Part shown: positions 1 through 5,581 of the stretch, piece after piece
Position numbering within the stretch: the first letter of the stretch is position 1
Layout of the letters: every line of letters starts with the position of its first letter
Assembly (NCBI GenBank): GCA_937969395.1
Contig: CALBVI010000349.1
Span: 1 to 6,299 of the forward strand
Direction of reading: 5' to 3'
Length of the DNA: 6,299 nucleotides
Source of the DNA: an uncultured Spongiibacteraceae bacterium
GTDB taxonomy: Bacteria; Pseudomonadota; Gammaproteobacteria; Pseudomonadales; Dasaniaceae
Position numbers and translations under genes: made by a program
The notes under the pieces: generated by a model
Databases searched by the model: none
The model's input: the letters and a program-made list of their open reading frames with translations, nothing else
What the model was told of the DNA's origin: nothing

Positions 1-187
1 AGCTGTCCCCACAAAGGTATACTGACTGGTATTTTGTTCACGGCTCTGGAAGTGTATGATACCAACACTTGCTAAATGATAACTTTTAGATACCCTATTA
101 GCGAAATGTTTAGATAAACAAATTCAACACAATGGCGACTAGTTTAGCAGCAACCGATTCTATTTAAACCTAATTGAACGGTTAACC
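1..187. other. Upstream region without a supportable gene
   Basis: No convincing gene is visible here. Two + strand frames are open from the window edge for only about 20 codons (stops at 57-59 and 73-75), and one minus frame is open from about 68 to the edge. None gives a peptide I recognise, so an upstream gene tail is possible but cannot be assigned. A weak promoter-like pair, TTGTTC at 34-39 and TATGAT at 55-60, has only a 15-bp spacer. An imperfect hairpin (AACCG at 152-156 with CGGTT at 179-183, plus TTC 158-160 with GAA 176-178 and a bulged A) sits just before the terminator-like hairpin at 188-216. Confidence 0.5.
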
Positions 188-216
188 AAGACCTCTCTTT
201 TACTTAGGTCTTTTTT
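188..216 (+). terminator. Probable intrinsic terminator upstream of trxA
   Basis: AAGACCT (188-194) pairs perfectly with AGGTCTT (206-212) around an 11-nt loop, and four more T follow (213-216), so the transcript would end in a U-run. The stem has only 7 bp and three G-C pairs, so termination may be partial. Ending only 42 nt before the trxA start, it most simply closes an upstream transcription unit. If trxA is instead transcribed from further upstream, it would act as a leader attenuator. Confidence 0.5.
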
Positions 217-225
217 ATCTATAAA
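199..225 (+). promoter_or_regulatory. Candidate trxA promoter overlapping the terminator
   Basis: TTTACT (199-204, four of six matches to the -35 consensus) and TATAAA (220-225, five of six matches to the -10 consensus) are separated by 15 bp, two shorter than ideal. Transcription would start near 232 and give a leader of about 27 nt. The pair is placed so that trxA could be expressed despite the terminator just upstream. The short spacer and low -35 quality keep this tentative. Confidence 0.3.
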
Positions 226-258
226 CGCCCGCCTTTTACTTACGATGGAGACCAAACC

Positions 259-585
259 ATGAGCGACAATATCGTTCACGTAACAGATGCCAGTTTTGAA
301 ACAGAAGTATTAGGTGCAGATATCCCAGTACTTGTTGATTATTGGGCCGAATGGTGTGGCCCCTGTAAAATGATCGCTCCGGTTCTAGCGGAAGTCGCTA
401 CAGAATACGCAGGTAAAATTAAAATCTGCAAAATGGATGTCGATGCCAATACTGAAACAGCGCCTAAATTCGGTATTCGCGGTATCCCAACATTAATGAT
501 ATTCAAAAACGGTAACGCGGAAGCAACTAAAGTAGGCGCGCTTTCCGCTACACAGTTAAAAGCATTTATTGATGACGCATTATAG
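259..585 (+). CDS. trxA: Thioredoxin 1
   Basis: This is a 108-residue cytoplasmic thioredoxin, a dithiol carrier that reduces protein disulfides (for example in ribonucleotide reductase and methionine sulfoxide reductase) and is recharged by thioredoxin reductase. The length matches the single-domain family. Visible hallmarks are the WCGPCK active site (C33 and C36), the buried D27, the partner K58, the GIRGIPT segment with cis-Pro77, and the glycine-containing C-terminal turn. There is no signal peptide. A GGAG ribosome-binding site at 247-250 lies 8 nt before the ATG and fixes the start. A third cysteine, C57, lies next to K58 where E. coli TrxA has alanine. It precedes rho, as in many gammaproteobacteria; the 213-nt gap suggests rho has its own leader or promoter. 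Identification is secure. Confidence 0.97.
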   Translation: MSDNIVHVTDASFETEVLGADIPVLVDYWAEWCGPCKMIAPVLAEVATEYAGKIKICKMDVDANTETAPKFGIRGIPTLMIFKNGNAEATKVGALSATQLKAFIDDAL

Positions 586-600
586 GTAACACATCAAAAC

Positions 601-640
601 AGCAGCCTTTTATTGCTAACTACGCAATTTAAGGCTTGCT
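601..640 (+). promoter_or_regulatory. Long imperfect hairpin downstream of trxA
   Basis: Three blocks pair in register: AGC (601-603) with GCT (638-640), AGCCTT (604-609) with AAGGCT (631-636) leaving T637 bulged, and ATTGC (612-616) with GCAAT (624-628) around a 7-nt loop. That gives 14 pairs with one small internal loop, starting 15 nt after the trxA stop. No T-run follows, so it is not a standard intrinsic terminator. It could protect the trxA mRNA 3' end after processing or Rho-dependent termination. Function is inferred only. Confidence 0.45.
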
Positions 641-798
641 ACCTCTTAATTTCAGTGCTACATTTGCCTCAATTCGTCGTTCGACACACTATTCAAAATC
701 ATTATTCACTACTTCCATTTACTTAACGTTCTGAAAATTTAATTGCGCGCCCGCGTACTCTAACTATTTTTCATTGCCCCAAAAACACTAATAATCTT
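641..798 (+). promoter_or_regulatory. C-rich, G-poor rho leader, candidate rut region
   Basis: Positions 641-727 contain 24 C but only 6 G and little strong structure, the composition expected of a Rho utilisation site on RNA. In E. coli, rho is known to limit its own expression by Rho-dependent termination in its leader, so a rut-like leader here would fit autoregulation. No good -35/-10 pair stands out; TTGCGC (743-748) with TATTTT (765-770) and a 16-bp spacer is a weak option. No ATG occurs in the spacer, and the only short frame, GTG at 655 to TAA at 724, lacks a ribosome-binding site. Confidence 0.35.
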
Positions 799-2058
799 AT
801 GAATTTAACTGATCTAAAAACCAAACCTACACAAGAACTTCTCGATATCGCAAAAGAGATTGGCATTGACAACATTGCCAGACAGCGCAAACAAGATATT
901 ATCTTCTCTATACTTAAGCGCCACGCTAAGAGCGGTGAAGACATATCCGGTGACGGCGTACTAGAAATTCTTCAAGACGGTTTTGGATTTTTAAGAAGTG
1001 CCGACTGCTCTTACCTTGCAGGGCCAGATGACATATATGTATCACCCAGCCAAATCCGCCGCTTTAATTTACGCACCGGCGATACTATTTCAGGAAAAAT
1101 TCGCCCACCTAAAGATGGCGAACGCTATTTTGCTTTATTAAAAATCAGCGAAGTTAATTACACCCAACCTGAGCAATCTAAAAATAAGGTTTTATTTGAA
1201 AACCTTACACCACTCTTTCCAGATGAACGCTGCATACTACAAGCAGGCAATGGTTCAACAGAAGATTTAACCGGCCGGATTATTGATTTAACCGCACCGA
1301 TTGGTAAAGGTGCTCGCGGCTTAATCGTTGCGCCACCAAAAGCCGGTAAGACACTCATGCTGCAGCACATTGCTCAGAGCATGGTGCGCAATAACCCCGA
1401 ATGTTACATGATTGTTTTATTGATCGATGAGCGCCCTGAAGAAGTAACAGAAATGCAGCGCTCTGTACGTGCAGAAGTTGTCGCGTCTACGTTTGATGAA
1501 CCACCGGCTAGGCACGTCCAAGTCGCGGAAATGGTTATCGAAAAAGCCAAGCGCCTTGTCGAACACAAAAAAGACGTTGTTATCTTACTCGATTCAATCA
1601 CTCGATTAGCACGCGCCTATAACACGATCGTACCTTCATCAGGTAAAGTACTAACCGGTGGTGTTGATGCTCACGCTCTAGAACGCCCTAAGCGCTTTTT
1701 CGGTGCTGCCCGTAATATTGAAGAAGGCGGCAGCTTAACTATTATTGCTACCAGCCTAGTTGATACCGGCTCAAAAATGGATGAAGTTATCTACGAAGAG
1801 TTTAAAGGTACCGGCAACATGGAATTACACTTAGATCGCAAGATCGCTGAAAAACGTGTTTACCCTGCCATTAATATTCGCCGTTCTGGTACTCGTCGCG
1901 AAGAGCGCTTGACCAGCGAAGAAGAATTACAGCGCATGTGGATTTTACGCAAATTGTTACACGGTATGGAAGATACCGCCGCGGTAGAATTCTTGCTCGA
2001 TAAATTAAAAGATACAAAAACTAACGACGAATTCTTTTTATCAATGAAGCGTAAATAA
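799..2058 (+). CDS. rho: Transcription termination factor Rho
   Basis: Rho is a hexameric RNA-dependent ATPase and 5'-to-3' translocase that terminates transcription at rut sites. The product has 419 residues, exactly the E. coli and Pseudomonas length, and residue numbering matches E. coli. The N-terminal helical domain is followed by the cold-shock-like RNA-binding fold with DGFGFLR (F62, F64). The motor domain shows the P-loop APPKAGKT (178-185, K181 and K184), catalytic E211 in LIDERPEE, Walker B LLDSITR with D265, the Q-loop around SGKVLTGG, the R-loop GSKMD, R353 and arginine finger R366. The C-terminus [13 protein letters not shown] is typical. No Shine-Dalgarno is visible before the ATG, yet homology to [11 protein letters not shown] N-termini supports this start. 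An upstream C-rich leader may serve autoregulation. ubiD follows after 42 nt. Identification is secure. Confidence 0.99.
   Translation: MNLTDLKTKPTQELLDIAKEIGIDNIARQRKQDIIFSILKRHAKSGEDISGDGVLEILQDGFGFLRSADCSYLAGPDDIYVSPSQIRRFNLRTGDTISGKIRPPKDGERYFALLKISEVNYTQPEQSKNKVLFENLTPLFPDERCILQAGNGSTEDLTGRIIDLTAPIGKGARGLIVAPPKAGKTLMLQHIAQSMVRNNPECYMIVLLIDERPEEVTEMQRSVRAEVVASTFDEPPARHVQVAEMVIEKAKRLVEHKKDVVILLDSITRLARAYNTIVPSSGKVLTGGVDAHALERPKRFFGAARNIEEGGSLTIIATSLVDTGSKMDEVIYEEFKGTGNMELHLDRKIAEKRVYPAINIRRSGTRREERLTSEEELQRMWILRKLLHGMEDTAAVEFLLDKLKDTKTNDEFFLSMKRK
1185..1207. repeat. 9-bp inverted repeat inside rho
   Basis: TAAGGTTTT (1185-1193) is the exact reverse complement of AAAACCTTA (1199-1207), separated by 5 nt. 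It encodes part of the conserved [10 protein letters not shown] stretch of Rho. The match is exact, but a 9-bp repeat with a short loop can arise by chance in several kilobases, and no T-run follows, so no function is claimed. Confidence 0.6.
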
Positions 2059-2062
2059 TTTA

Positions 2063-2085
2063 GCTAGCCTGTCTTTTAGGCTAGC
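2063..2085 (+). promoter_or_regulatory. Hairpin between rho and ubiD
   Basis: GCTAGCCT (2063-2070) pairs perfectly with AGGCTAGC (2078-2085) around a 7-nt loop whose end bases can add a G-U pair. The stem begins 5 nt after the rho stop and ends 15 nt before the ubiD ATG. Neither strand has a T-run after it, so it is not a canonical terminator. It may stabilise the rho mRNA end, mark a processing site or influence ubiD translation. The structure is clear; the role is inferred. Confidence 0.55.
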
Positions 2086-2100
2086 CATTAAAAATATCTG

Positions 2101-3576
2101 ATGAAATATAACGATCTTCGCGAATTTATTAAGTTTTTAGAACAACGCGGCGAGCTTATCCGTATAAGCGAACCGGTTGACCCCAAACTAGAAATGACTG
2201 AAATTTGCGACCGGGTTTTACGCAAAGGCGGCCCGGCCCTGTTATTTGAAAACCCTATAGGCTTTGACACACCTGTTCTCACCAATTTGTTTGGCACCGA
2301 GCAGCGCGTTGCCTTTGGCATGGGACAAAAGTCGATAGCCTGTTTGCGGGAGGTAGGTGAGCTGCTTGCTTTTTTACGCCAACCCGACCCACCTAAAAGC
2401 TTAAAAGACGCCTGGGACAAAGCACCGGTTTTTAAGCAGGTGCTTAATATGGCGCCCAAAATAGTTAAGAAAGCGCCCTGCCAAAAGAATATCATCAAAG
2501 GCGATGACGTCGACCTCTACAAACTTCCCATTCAGACTTGCTGGCCGGATGATGTCGGCCCACTGATTACATGGCCATTAGTCGTTACTCGCGGCCCAGA
2601 AAAAGAACGGCAAAATCTCGGTATTTATCGCATGCAATTAATCGGTAAAAACCGATTAATTATGCGCTGGCTTTCTCACCGTGGCGGCGCCTTAGACTTT
2701 AAAGAATTTCAAGACAAGAACCCCGGCAAACCTTATCCCGTGTCTGTCGCTTTAGGCGCTGATCCTGCAACGATTCTTGGGGCCGTTACGCCAGTTCCCG
2801 ACAGTCTTAGCGAATATGCTTTTGCCGGCTTGCTTCGCGGCACTAAAACAGAATTAGTGCAATCATTGAGTAATGATTTGCAAGTACCCGCCAGCGCTGA
2901 ATATATTTTGGAAGGTTATCTCGCCCCTGATGATCTCGCTGATGAAGGCCCCTTTGGTGATCACACGGGTTACTATAATGAAGTCGATCAGTTTCCCGTC
3001 TTTACCGTAACTCACATAACCCATCGTGACGATCCTATTTATCACAGCACTTATACCGGCAGACCACCTGACGAACCGGCCATATTAGGCTTGGCGTTAA
3101 ACGAAGTTTTTGTGCCTATTCTGCAAAAGCAATTTCCAGAAATTAGCGATTTTTATTTGCCGGCGGAAGGCTGTTCGTATCGTCTTGCCGTAGTTACCAT
3201 GAAAAAACAATACGCCGGCCAAGCTAAGCGCGTCATGCTCGGCATCTGGTCTTTTCTCCGTCAGTTTATGTATACAAAGTTTATTATTGTGACTGACGAT
3301 GACGTTAATGCGCGCGACTGGAACGATGTTATATGGGCGATGACTACCCGTATGGACCCTCGCCGCGACTGCGTTTTTATTGATAACTCGCCTATCGATT
3401 ATTTGGATTTTGCGTCACCTGTTTCTGGCCTCGGCTCAAAAATCGGCTTTGATGCAACCAATAAATTCCCCGGCGAAACCACCCGCGAGTGGGGTTTACC
3501 GATCGCAATGGATGAAGGCACAAAACAACATATCGATGACATATGGGACAGTCTTGGCCTAGACATAGAACCGTAG
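2101..3576 (+). CDS. ubiD: UbiD, 3-octaprenyl-4-hydroxybenzoate decarboxylase
   Basis: UbiD removes the carboxyl group from polyprenyl-4-hydroxybenzoate in ubiquinone biosynthesis, using prenylated FMN (made by UbiX, not in this window) and a divalent metal. The 491 residues match the family length (E. coli about 497). Seen in order: an N-terminal domain opening with DLREFI and [10 protein letters not shown], the NLGIYRMQ segment (172-179) with R177, WLSHRGGAL (190-198), [11 protein letters not shown], and [12 protein letters not shown] (281-292) whose E282 and D287 occupy the place of the acidic pair that with the arginine forms the catalytic set in this family. [16 protein letters not shown] and [15 protein letters not shown] mark the C-terminal half. 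The ATG lacks a Shine-Dalgarno, but the first codons align with Pseudomonas UbiD. It lies 42 nt after rho and is probably cotranscribed. An 11-bp inverted repeat lies within it at 2636-2661. Confidence 0.97.
   Translation: MKYNDLREFIKFLEQRGELIRISEPVDPKLEMTEICDRVLRKGGPALLFENPIGFDTPVLTNLFGTEQRVAFGMGQKSIACLREVGELLAFLRQPDPPKSLKDAWDKAPVFKQVLNMAPKIVKKAPCQKNIIKGDDVDLYKLPIQTCWPDDVGPLITWPLVVTRGPEKERQNLGIYRMQLIGKNRLIMRWLSHRGGALDFKEFQDKNPGKPYPVSVALGADPATILGAVTPVPDSLSEYAFAGLLRGTKTELVQSLSNDLQVPASAEYILEGYLAPDDLADEGPFGDHTGYYNEVDQFPVFTVTHITHRDDPIYHSTYTGRPPDEPAILGLALNEVFVPILQKQFPEISDFYLPAEGCSYRLAVVTMKKQYAGQAKRVMLGIWSFLRQFMYTKFIIVTDDDVNARDWNDVIWAMTTRMDPRRDCVFIDNSPIDYLDFASPVSGLGSKIGFDATNKFPGETTREWGLPIAMDEGTKQHIDDIWDSLGLDIEP
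2636..2661. repeat. 11-bp perfect inverted repeat inside ubiD
   Basis: AATTAATCGGT (2636-2646) is the exact reverse complement of ACCGATTAATT (2651-2661), with only AAAA between. Two further pairs (G2634-C2665, C2635-G2664) can form if A2662 and T2663 bulge. It encodes [10 protein letters not shown], a segment present in other UbiD proteins, so it arises from codon choice rather than an insertion. An RNA hairpin here would be stable, but no T-run follows. It could also be a symmetric protein-binding site. No role can be assigned. Confidence 0.75.
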
Positions 3577-3577
3577 G

Positions 3578-3636
3578 AATCAAGACTTAAAGATAGACAG
3601 TAAATAGTAAGTTTTAAATTTCAGCACCTTGATTTT
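3578..3636 (+). terminator. Weak candidate terminator after ubiD
   Basis: AATCAAG (3578-3584), two nt after the ubiD stop codon, pairs with CTTGATT (3628-3634), and the run of T continues to 3636. The 43-nt loop is long and AT-rich and the stem has only two G-C pairs, so termination would be inefficient at best. The spacer to hemW (103 nt) would otherwise simply be an AT-rich leader with a TAGAAT box at 3665-3670 but no matching -35. Confidence 0.2.
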
Positions 3637-3679
3637 TAAGCACCCATCTTAAACCGCTTCATTTTAGAATTTTATTGCT

Positions 3680-4846
3680 GTGACAAATATCATCGATCGC
3701 CCAGAAAAAAATCTACTGCAACTCCCGCCGCTGAGTTTATATATTCATATACCTTGGTGTGTTCGTAAATGCCCCTATTGTGATTTCAACTCTCACGAAT
3801 CATCAGCCATTCCTGAAGCCGAATATGTGCAGGCACTAATCGCTGATCTCGACCAAGAACTTATTCACGTACAAGACAGACAGCTTCAATCCATATTTTT
3901 TGGTGGAGGAACACCCAGCCTTTTTTCTGAAAAAGCGATTGCAGCTATTTTGTCTGCCGTAGAGCAACGAATACCTTTCGACCACGATATAGAAATCACC
4001 CTTGAAGCGAACCCTGGCACAACAGAGCAAAGTAAGTTCTCCGGCTATCTAGCTGCCGGCGTTAATCGCCTATCAATCGGCGTACAAAGCTTTCAACCTA
4101 AGCACCTTAAAGCACTAGGTAGAATCCATGACAAACAAGAAGCCATTACAGCCATTAATTCAGCACGGCATGCAGGCTTTGATAATTTCAACCTAGATCT
4201 AATGCACGGGCTGCCCGATCAAACGCTTATTGAAGCCATTAGCGATCTTCAACAAGCCATTGATCTTGAGCCTACTCATATTTCTTGGTATCAATTAACC
4301 ATTGAACCGAACACAGCCTTTTATTCGGCGCCGCCCACACTTCCTAATGATGACCGGCTAGCGGATATACAAGAAGCTGGCGAATCGTTACTCGCTACAA
4401 ACCATTACTTACAATACGAAGTCTCAGCTTATGGGCAAGTCAAAAAGCCTGCGCGGCATAATCTAAATTATTGGATGTTTGGTGATTATATTGGCGTCGG
4501 TGCAGGCGCTCACAGCAAGCTAACCACCATGACCAACAATACAATAAACCGTAAATGGAAAAGTCGCTCACCCAAAGACTACCTCAGCCCAGACAAAGCT
4601 TTCTGTTCAGGTGAAAAACAATTATTAAAAGACGAGCTACCGCTAGAGTTTATGATGAACGCACTTAGACTAACCAATGGATTTTCTCCCGCTATTTTTT
4701 CGGACCGAACGGGACTAGAACTATCAGTAATAAGACAAACCATCGACACTTTATGCCGCAAAAAATTACTCACCCAAGATAACCTGCATATCAAAACAAC
4801 CGAGCTAGGCCGCCGCTTTCTCAATGAGGTACTTGCTGAGTTTTAG
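3680..4846 (+). CDS. hemW: HemW, radical SAM heme chaperone-like protein
   Basis: HemW belongs to the radical-SAM family related to coproporphyrinogen dehydrogenase HemN; studied members bind heme and are thought to deliver it to respiratory enzymes. The 388 residues match the family (E. coli 378). The iron-sulfur cluster motif CVRKCPYC gives C27, C31 and C34, and F36 follows where HemN has a fourth cysteine, which argues for HemW over HemN. Other marks are SLYIHIPWC (19-27), FFGGGTPSLF (73-82), an EANPGT strand, LSIGVQSF, and HNLNYW (260-265) followed by GDYIGVGAGAHSK. The C-terminal part resembles the HemN_C winged-helix domain. The start is GTG: an in-frame TAG at 3665-3667 excludes a longer protein and no in-frame ATG lies before the cluster motif. 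No Shine-Dalgarno is seen. Older annotations often call such proteins oxygen-independent coproporphyrinogen oxidase. Confidence 0.94.
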   Translation: MTNIIDRPEKNLLQLPPLSLYIHIPWCVRKCPYCDFNSHESSAIPEAEYVQALIADLDQELIHVQDRQLQSIFFGGGTPSLFSEKAIAAILSAVEQRIPFDHDIEITLEANPGTTEQSKFSGYLAAGVNRLSIGVQSFQPKHLKALGRIHDKQEAITAINSARHAGFDNFNLDLMHGLPDQTLIEAISDLQQAIDLEPTHISWYQLTIEPNTAFYSAPPTLPNDDRLADIQEAGESLLATNHYLQYEVSAYGQVKKPARHNLNYWMFGDYIGVGAGAHSKLTTMTNNTINRKWKSRSPKDYLSPDKAFCSGEKQLLKDELPLEFMMNALRLTNGFSPAIFSDRTGLELSVIRQTIDTLCRKKLLTQDNLHIKTTELGRRFLNEVLAEF

Positions 4847-4855
4847 CGCTAAAAC
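4840..4855. repeat. 16-bp perfect palindrome over the hemW stop codon
   Basis: GTTTTAGCGCTAAAAC is its own reverse complement and includes the hemW TAG stop (4844-4846). Overlapping it, TAGCG (4844-4848) can pair with CGCTA (4855-4859) around a 6-nt loop, so RNA could fold two ways. Its core TTAGCGCTAA recurs at 5187-5196 inside the CBS gene. It could be a dimeric regulator site near the CBS gene or a coincidence; there is no T-run for a terminator. Confidence 0.6.
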
Positions 4856-4967
4856 GCTAGCCACTGCAGCACAACAGTCTCCACAAAGATCCCGCACCCT
4901 CCTGAGAAAACAACTCACTTAAAAAGCCTCTTTGAGCCTAACAAAAAATAGTTACAAGCTATCAAAG

Positions 4968-4996
4968 CTATAGAAACAATACTCTTTATCTATAAT
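4968..4996 (+). promoter_or_regulatory. Candidate promoter of the CBS-domain gene
   Basis: A perfect TATAAT (4991-4996) lies 66 nt before the CBS gene start. The hexamer 17 bp upstream (CTATAG, 4968-4973) matches the -35 consensus poorly and there is no TGn extension, so an activator or an A-rich upstream element (4942-4949) might compensate. The 216-nt gap after hemW and a strong ribosome-binding site also favour independent expression of the CBS gene. Confidence 0.4.
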
Positions 4997-5062
4997 AAGA
5001 AAGCATCGATACTTATCCTATCAACGTAAATACCCAACGCAGACAAACGATAGGAGAGCAAC

Positions 5063-5476
5063 ATGTCTACCAGCATTAGCGTCAATCACTACATGAACTC
5101 CACGCCGACTAAGATACTAGCGGGCACAGAGTTAGGACAGGTTGTTACCATCCTTGCTGACAACCAAGTTAGCGGCGCACCAGTAGTTAGCGCTAACAAT
5201 CGTGTTATAGGTTTTGTCTCAGAGCAAGATTGCTTAAAGCAGCTTTTATTAGGCAGCTATCACTGTGATCAACCAGCACTCATTGAAGATGTAATGCGCA
5301 CCGATGTTGCAAGTGTTAAAAGCGGTGACAGTATTATTGACCTTGCCGAGCTGATGAATGACCGCAAGCCTAAGATTTATCCAGTATTGAATAACGGACA
5401 GCTGGCAGGGGTTGTTACAAGAAGGGATGTGCTAAGAGCACTAGAAGAAAATCAGCAACTTTGCGCCGCTTGGTAA
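5063..5476 (+). CDS. Small protein of two CBS domains (Bateman module)
   Basis: This 137-residue soluble protein consists of almost nothing but a tandem CBS pair, a fold that binds adenosine nucleotides (AMP, ATP, SAM and the like) and usually regulates a partner. CBS1 spans about 8-62 with YMNSTPTKI, SGAPVV and GFVSEQD (S53, D56). CBS2 spans about 75-129 with VMRTDVASV, YPVLNNGQLAG and VVTRRD (T119, D122). Both repeats keep the small-hydroxyl and aspartate positions commonly used to hold ribose and phosphate, so ligand binding is plausible. There is no attached catalytic, transport or membrane domain. AGGAG at 5052-5056 lies 6 nt before the ATG and fixes the start over the in-frame M11. Similar stand-alone CBS proteins occur in Pseudomonas relatives, with no established target; the function is unknown. 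Confidence 0.9.
   Translation: MSTSISVNHYMNSTPTKILAGTELGQVVTILADNQVSGAPVVSANNRVIGFVSEQDCLKQLLLGSYHCDQPALIEDVMRTDVASVKSGDSIIDLAELMNDRKPKIYPVLNNGQLAGVVTRRDVLRALEENQQLCAAW
5186..5197. repeat. 12-bp palindrome inside the CBS gene
   Basis: GTTAGCGCTAAC is a perfect palindrome sharing the core TTAGCGCTAA with the palindrome at 4840-4855. A half-copy GTTAGCG also occurs 18 bp upstream at 5168-5174; both copies encode Val-Ser with the same codons, so coding repetition may explain the half-site. Confidence 0.5.
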
Positions 5477-5490
5477 TGGATAAATCCATT
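5475..5490 (+). other. Small hairpin at the CBS gene stop codon
   Basis: AATGGA (5475-5480) pairs with TCCATT (5485-5490) around a 4-nt loop and includes the last two bases of the TAA stop. It is followed by an A-run rather than a T-run, so it is not a terminator on the + strand. It may be accidental. Confidence 0.35.
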
Positions 5491-5495
5491 TAACA

Positions 5496-5567
5496 AAAAA
5501 GGGGATAAACTTATTCCTCATGGTAGTTGTAGCAGCCACCGACAGAGAAACAGCTTATCCCCTCTTT
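5496..5567 (-). terminator. Terminator between convergent genes, best for the minus strand
   Basis: Positions 5496-5510 pair with 5553-5567: a GGGGATAA/TTATCCCC core extended by A-T pairs on one side and one G-C pair on the other, with two mismatches (5499/5564 and 5509/5554). Read on the minus strand, the stem starts 14 nt after the PEP-CTERM stop and ends in six T (complement of 5495-5500), a good U-run. On the + strand the tail is only TCTTT, so it may stop CBS transcription less well. The 42-nt loop holds its own stem, GGT-a-GTTG (5522-5529) with CAGC-c-ACC (5533-5540), which would draw the outer arms together. Confidence 0.65.
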
Positions 5568-5581
5568 ACTAGATCAAAGTA

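Noticed and set aside
1..75. C-terminal tail of an upstream + strand gene
   Set aside because: Two frames are open from the edge for about 20 codons and neither peptide is recognisable, so a real tail cannot be told from chance.
655..726. GTG-initiated 23-codon leader peptide before rho, like E. coli rhoL
   Set aside because: There is no ribosome-binding site before the GTG, no ATG in the spacer, and the peptide is unremarkable.
2088..2498. Long minus-strand open frame (136 codons) opposite ubiD
   Set aside because: It overlaps the well-supported ubiD in full, its product resembles no family I know, and it has no ribosome-binding site; it is a shadow of ubiD codon use.
4579..4824. Minus-strand open frame (81 codons) opposite the end of hemW
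   Set aside because: It lies wholly within a clear hemW gene and encodes a Ser/Leu/Arg-rich sequence without recognisable motifs.
4925..4941. Minus-strand terminator-like hairpin downstream of hemW
   Set aside because: The stem (GGCTC-AAA-GAGGC on the minus strand) has a central G-G mismatch and only short paired blocks, and no minus-strand gene ends there.
5553..5563. DnaA box-like TTATCCCC
   Set aside because: It differs from the TTATCCACA consensus at the important positions and is an arm of the terminator stem.
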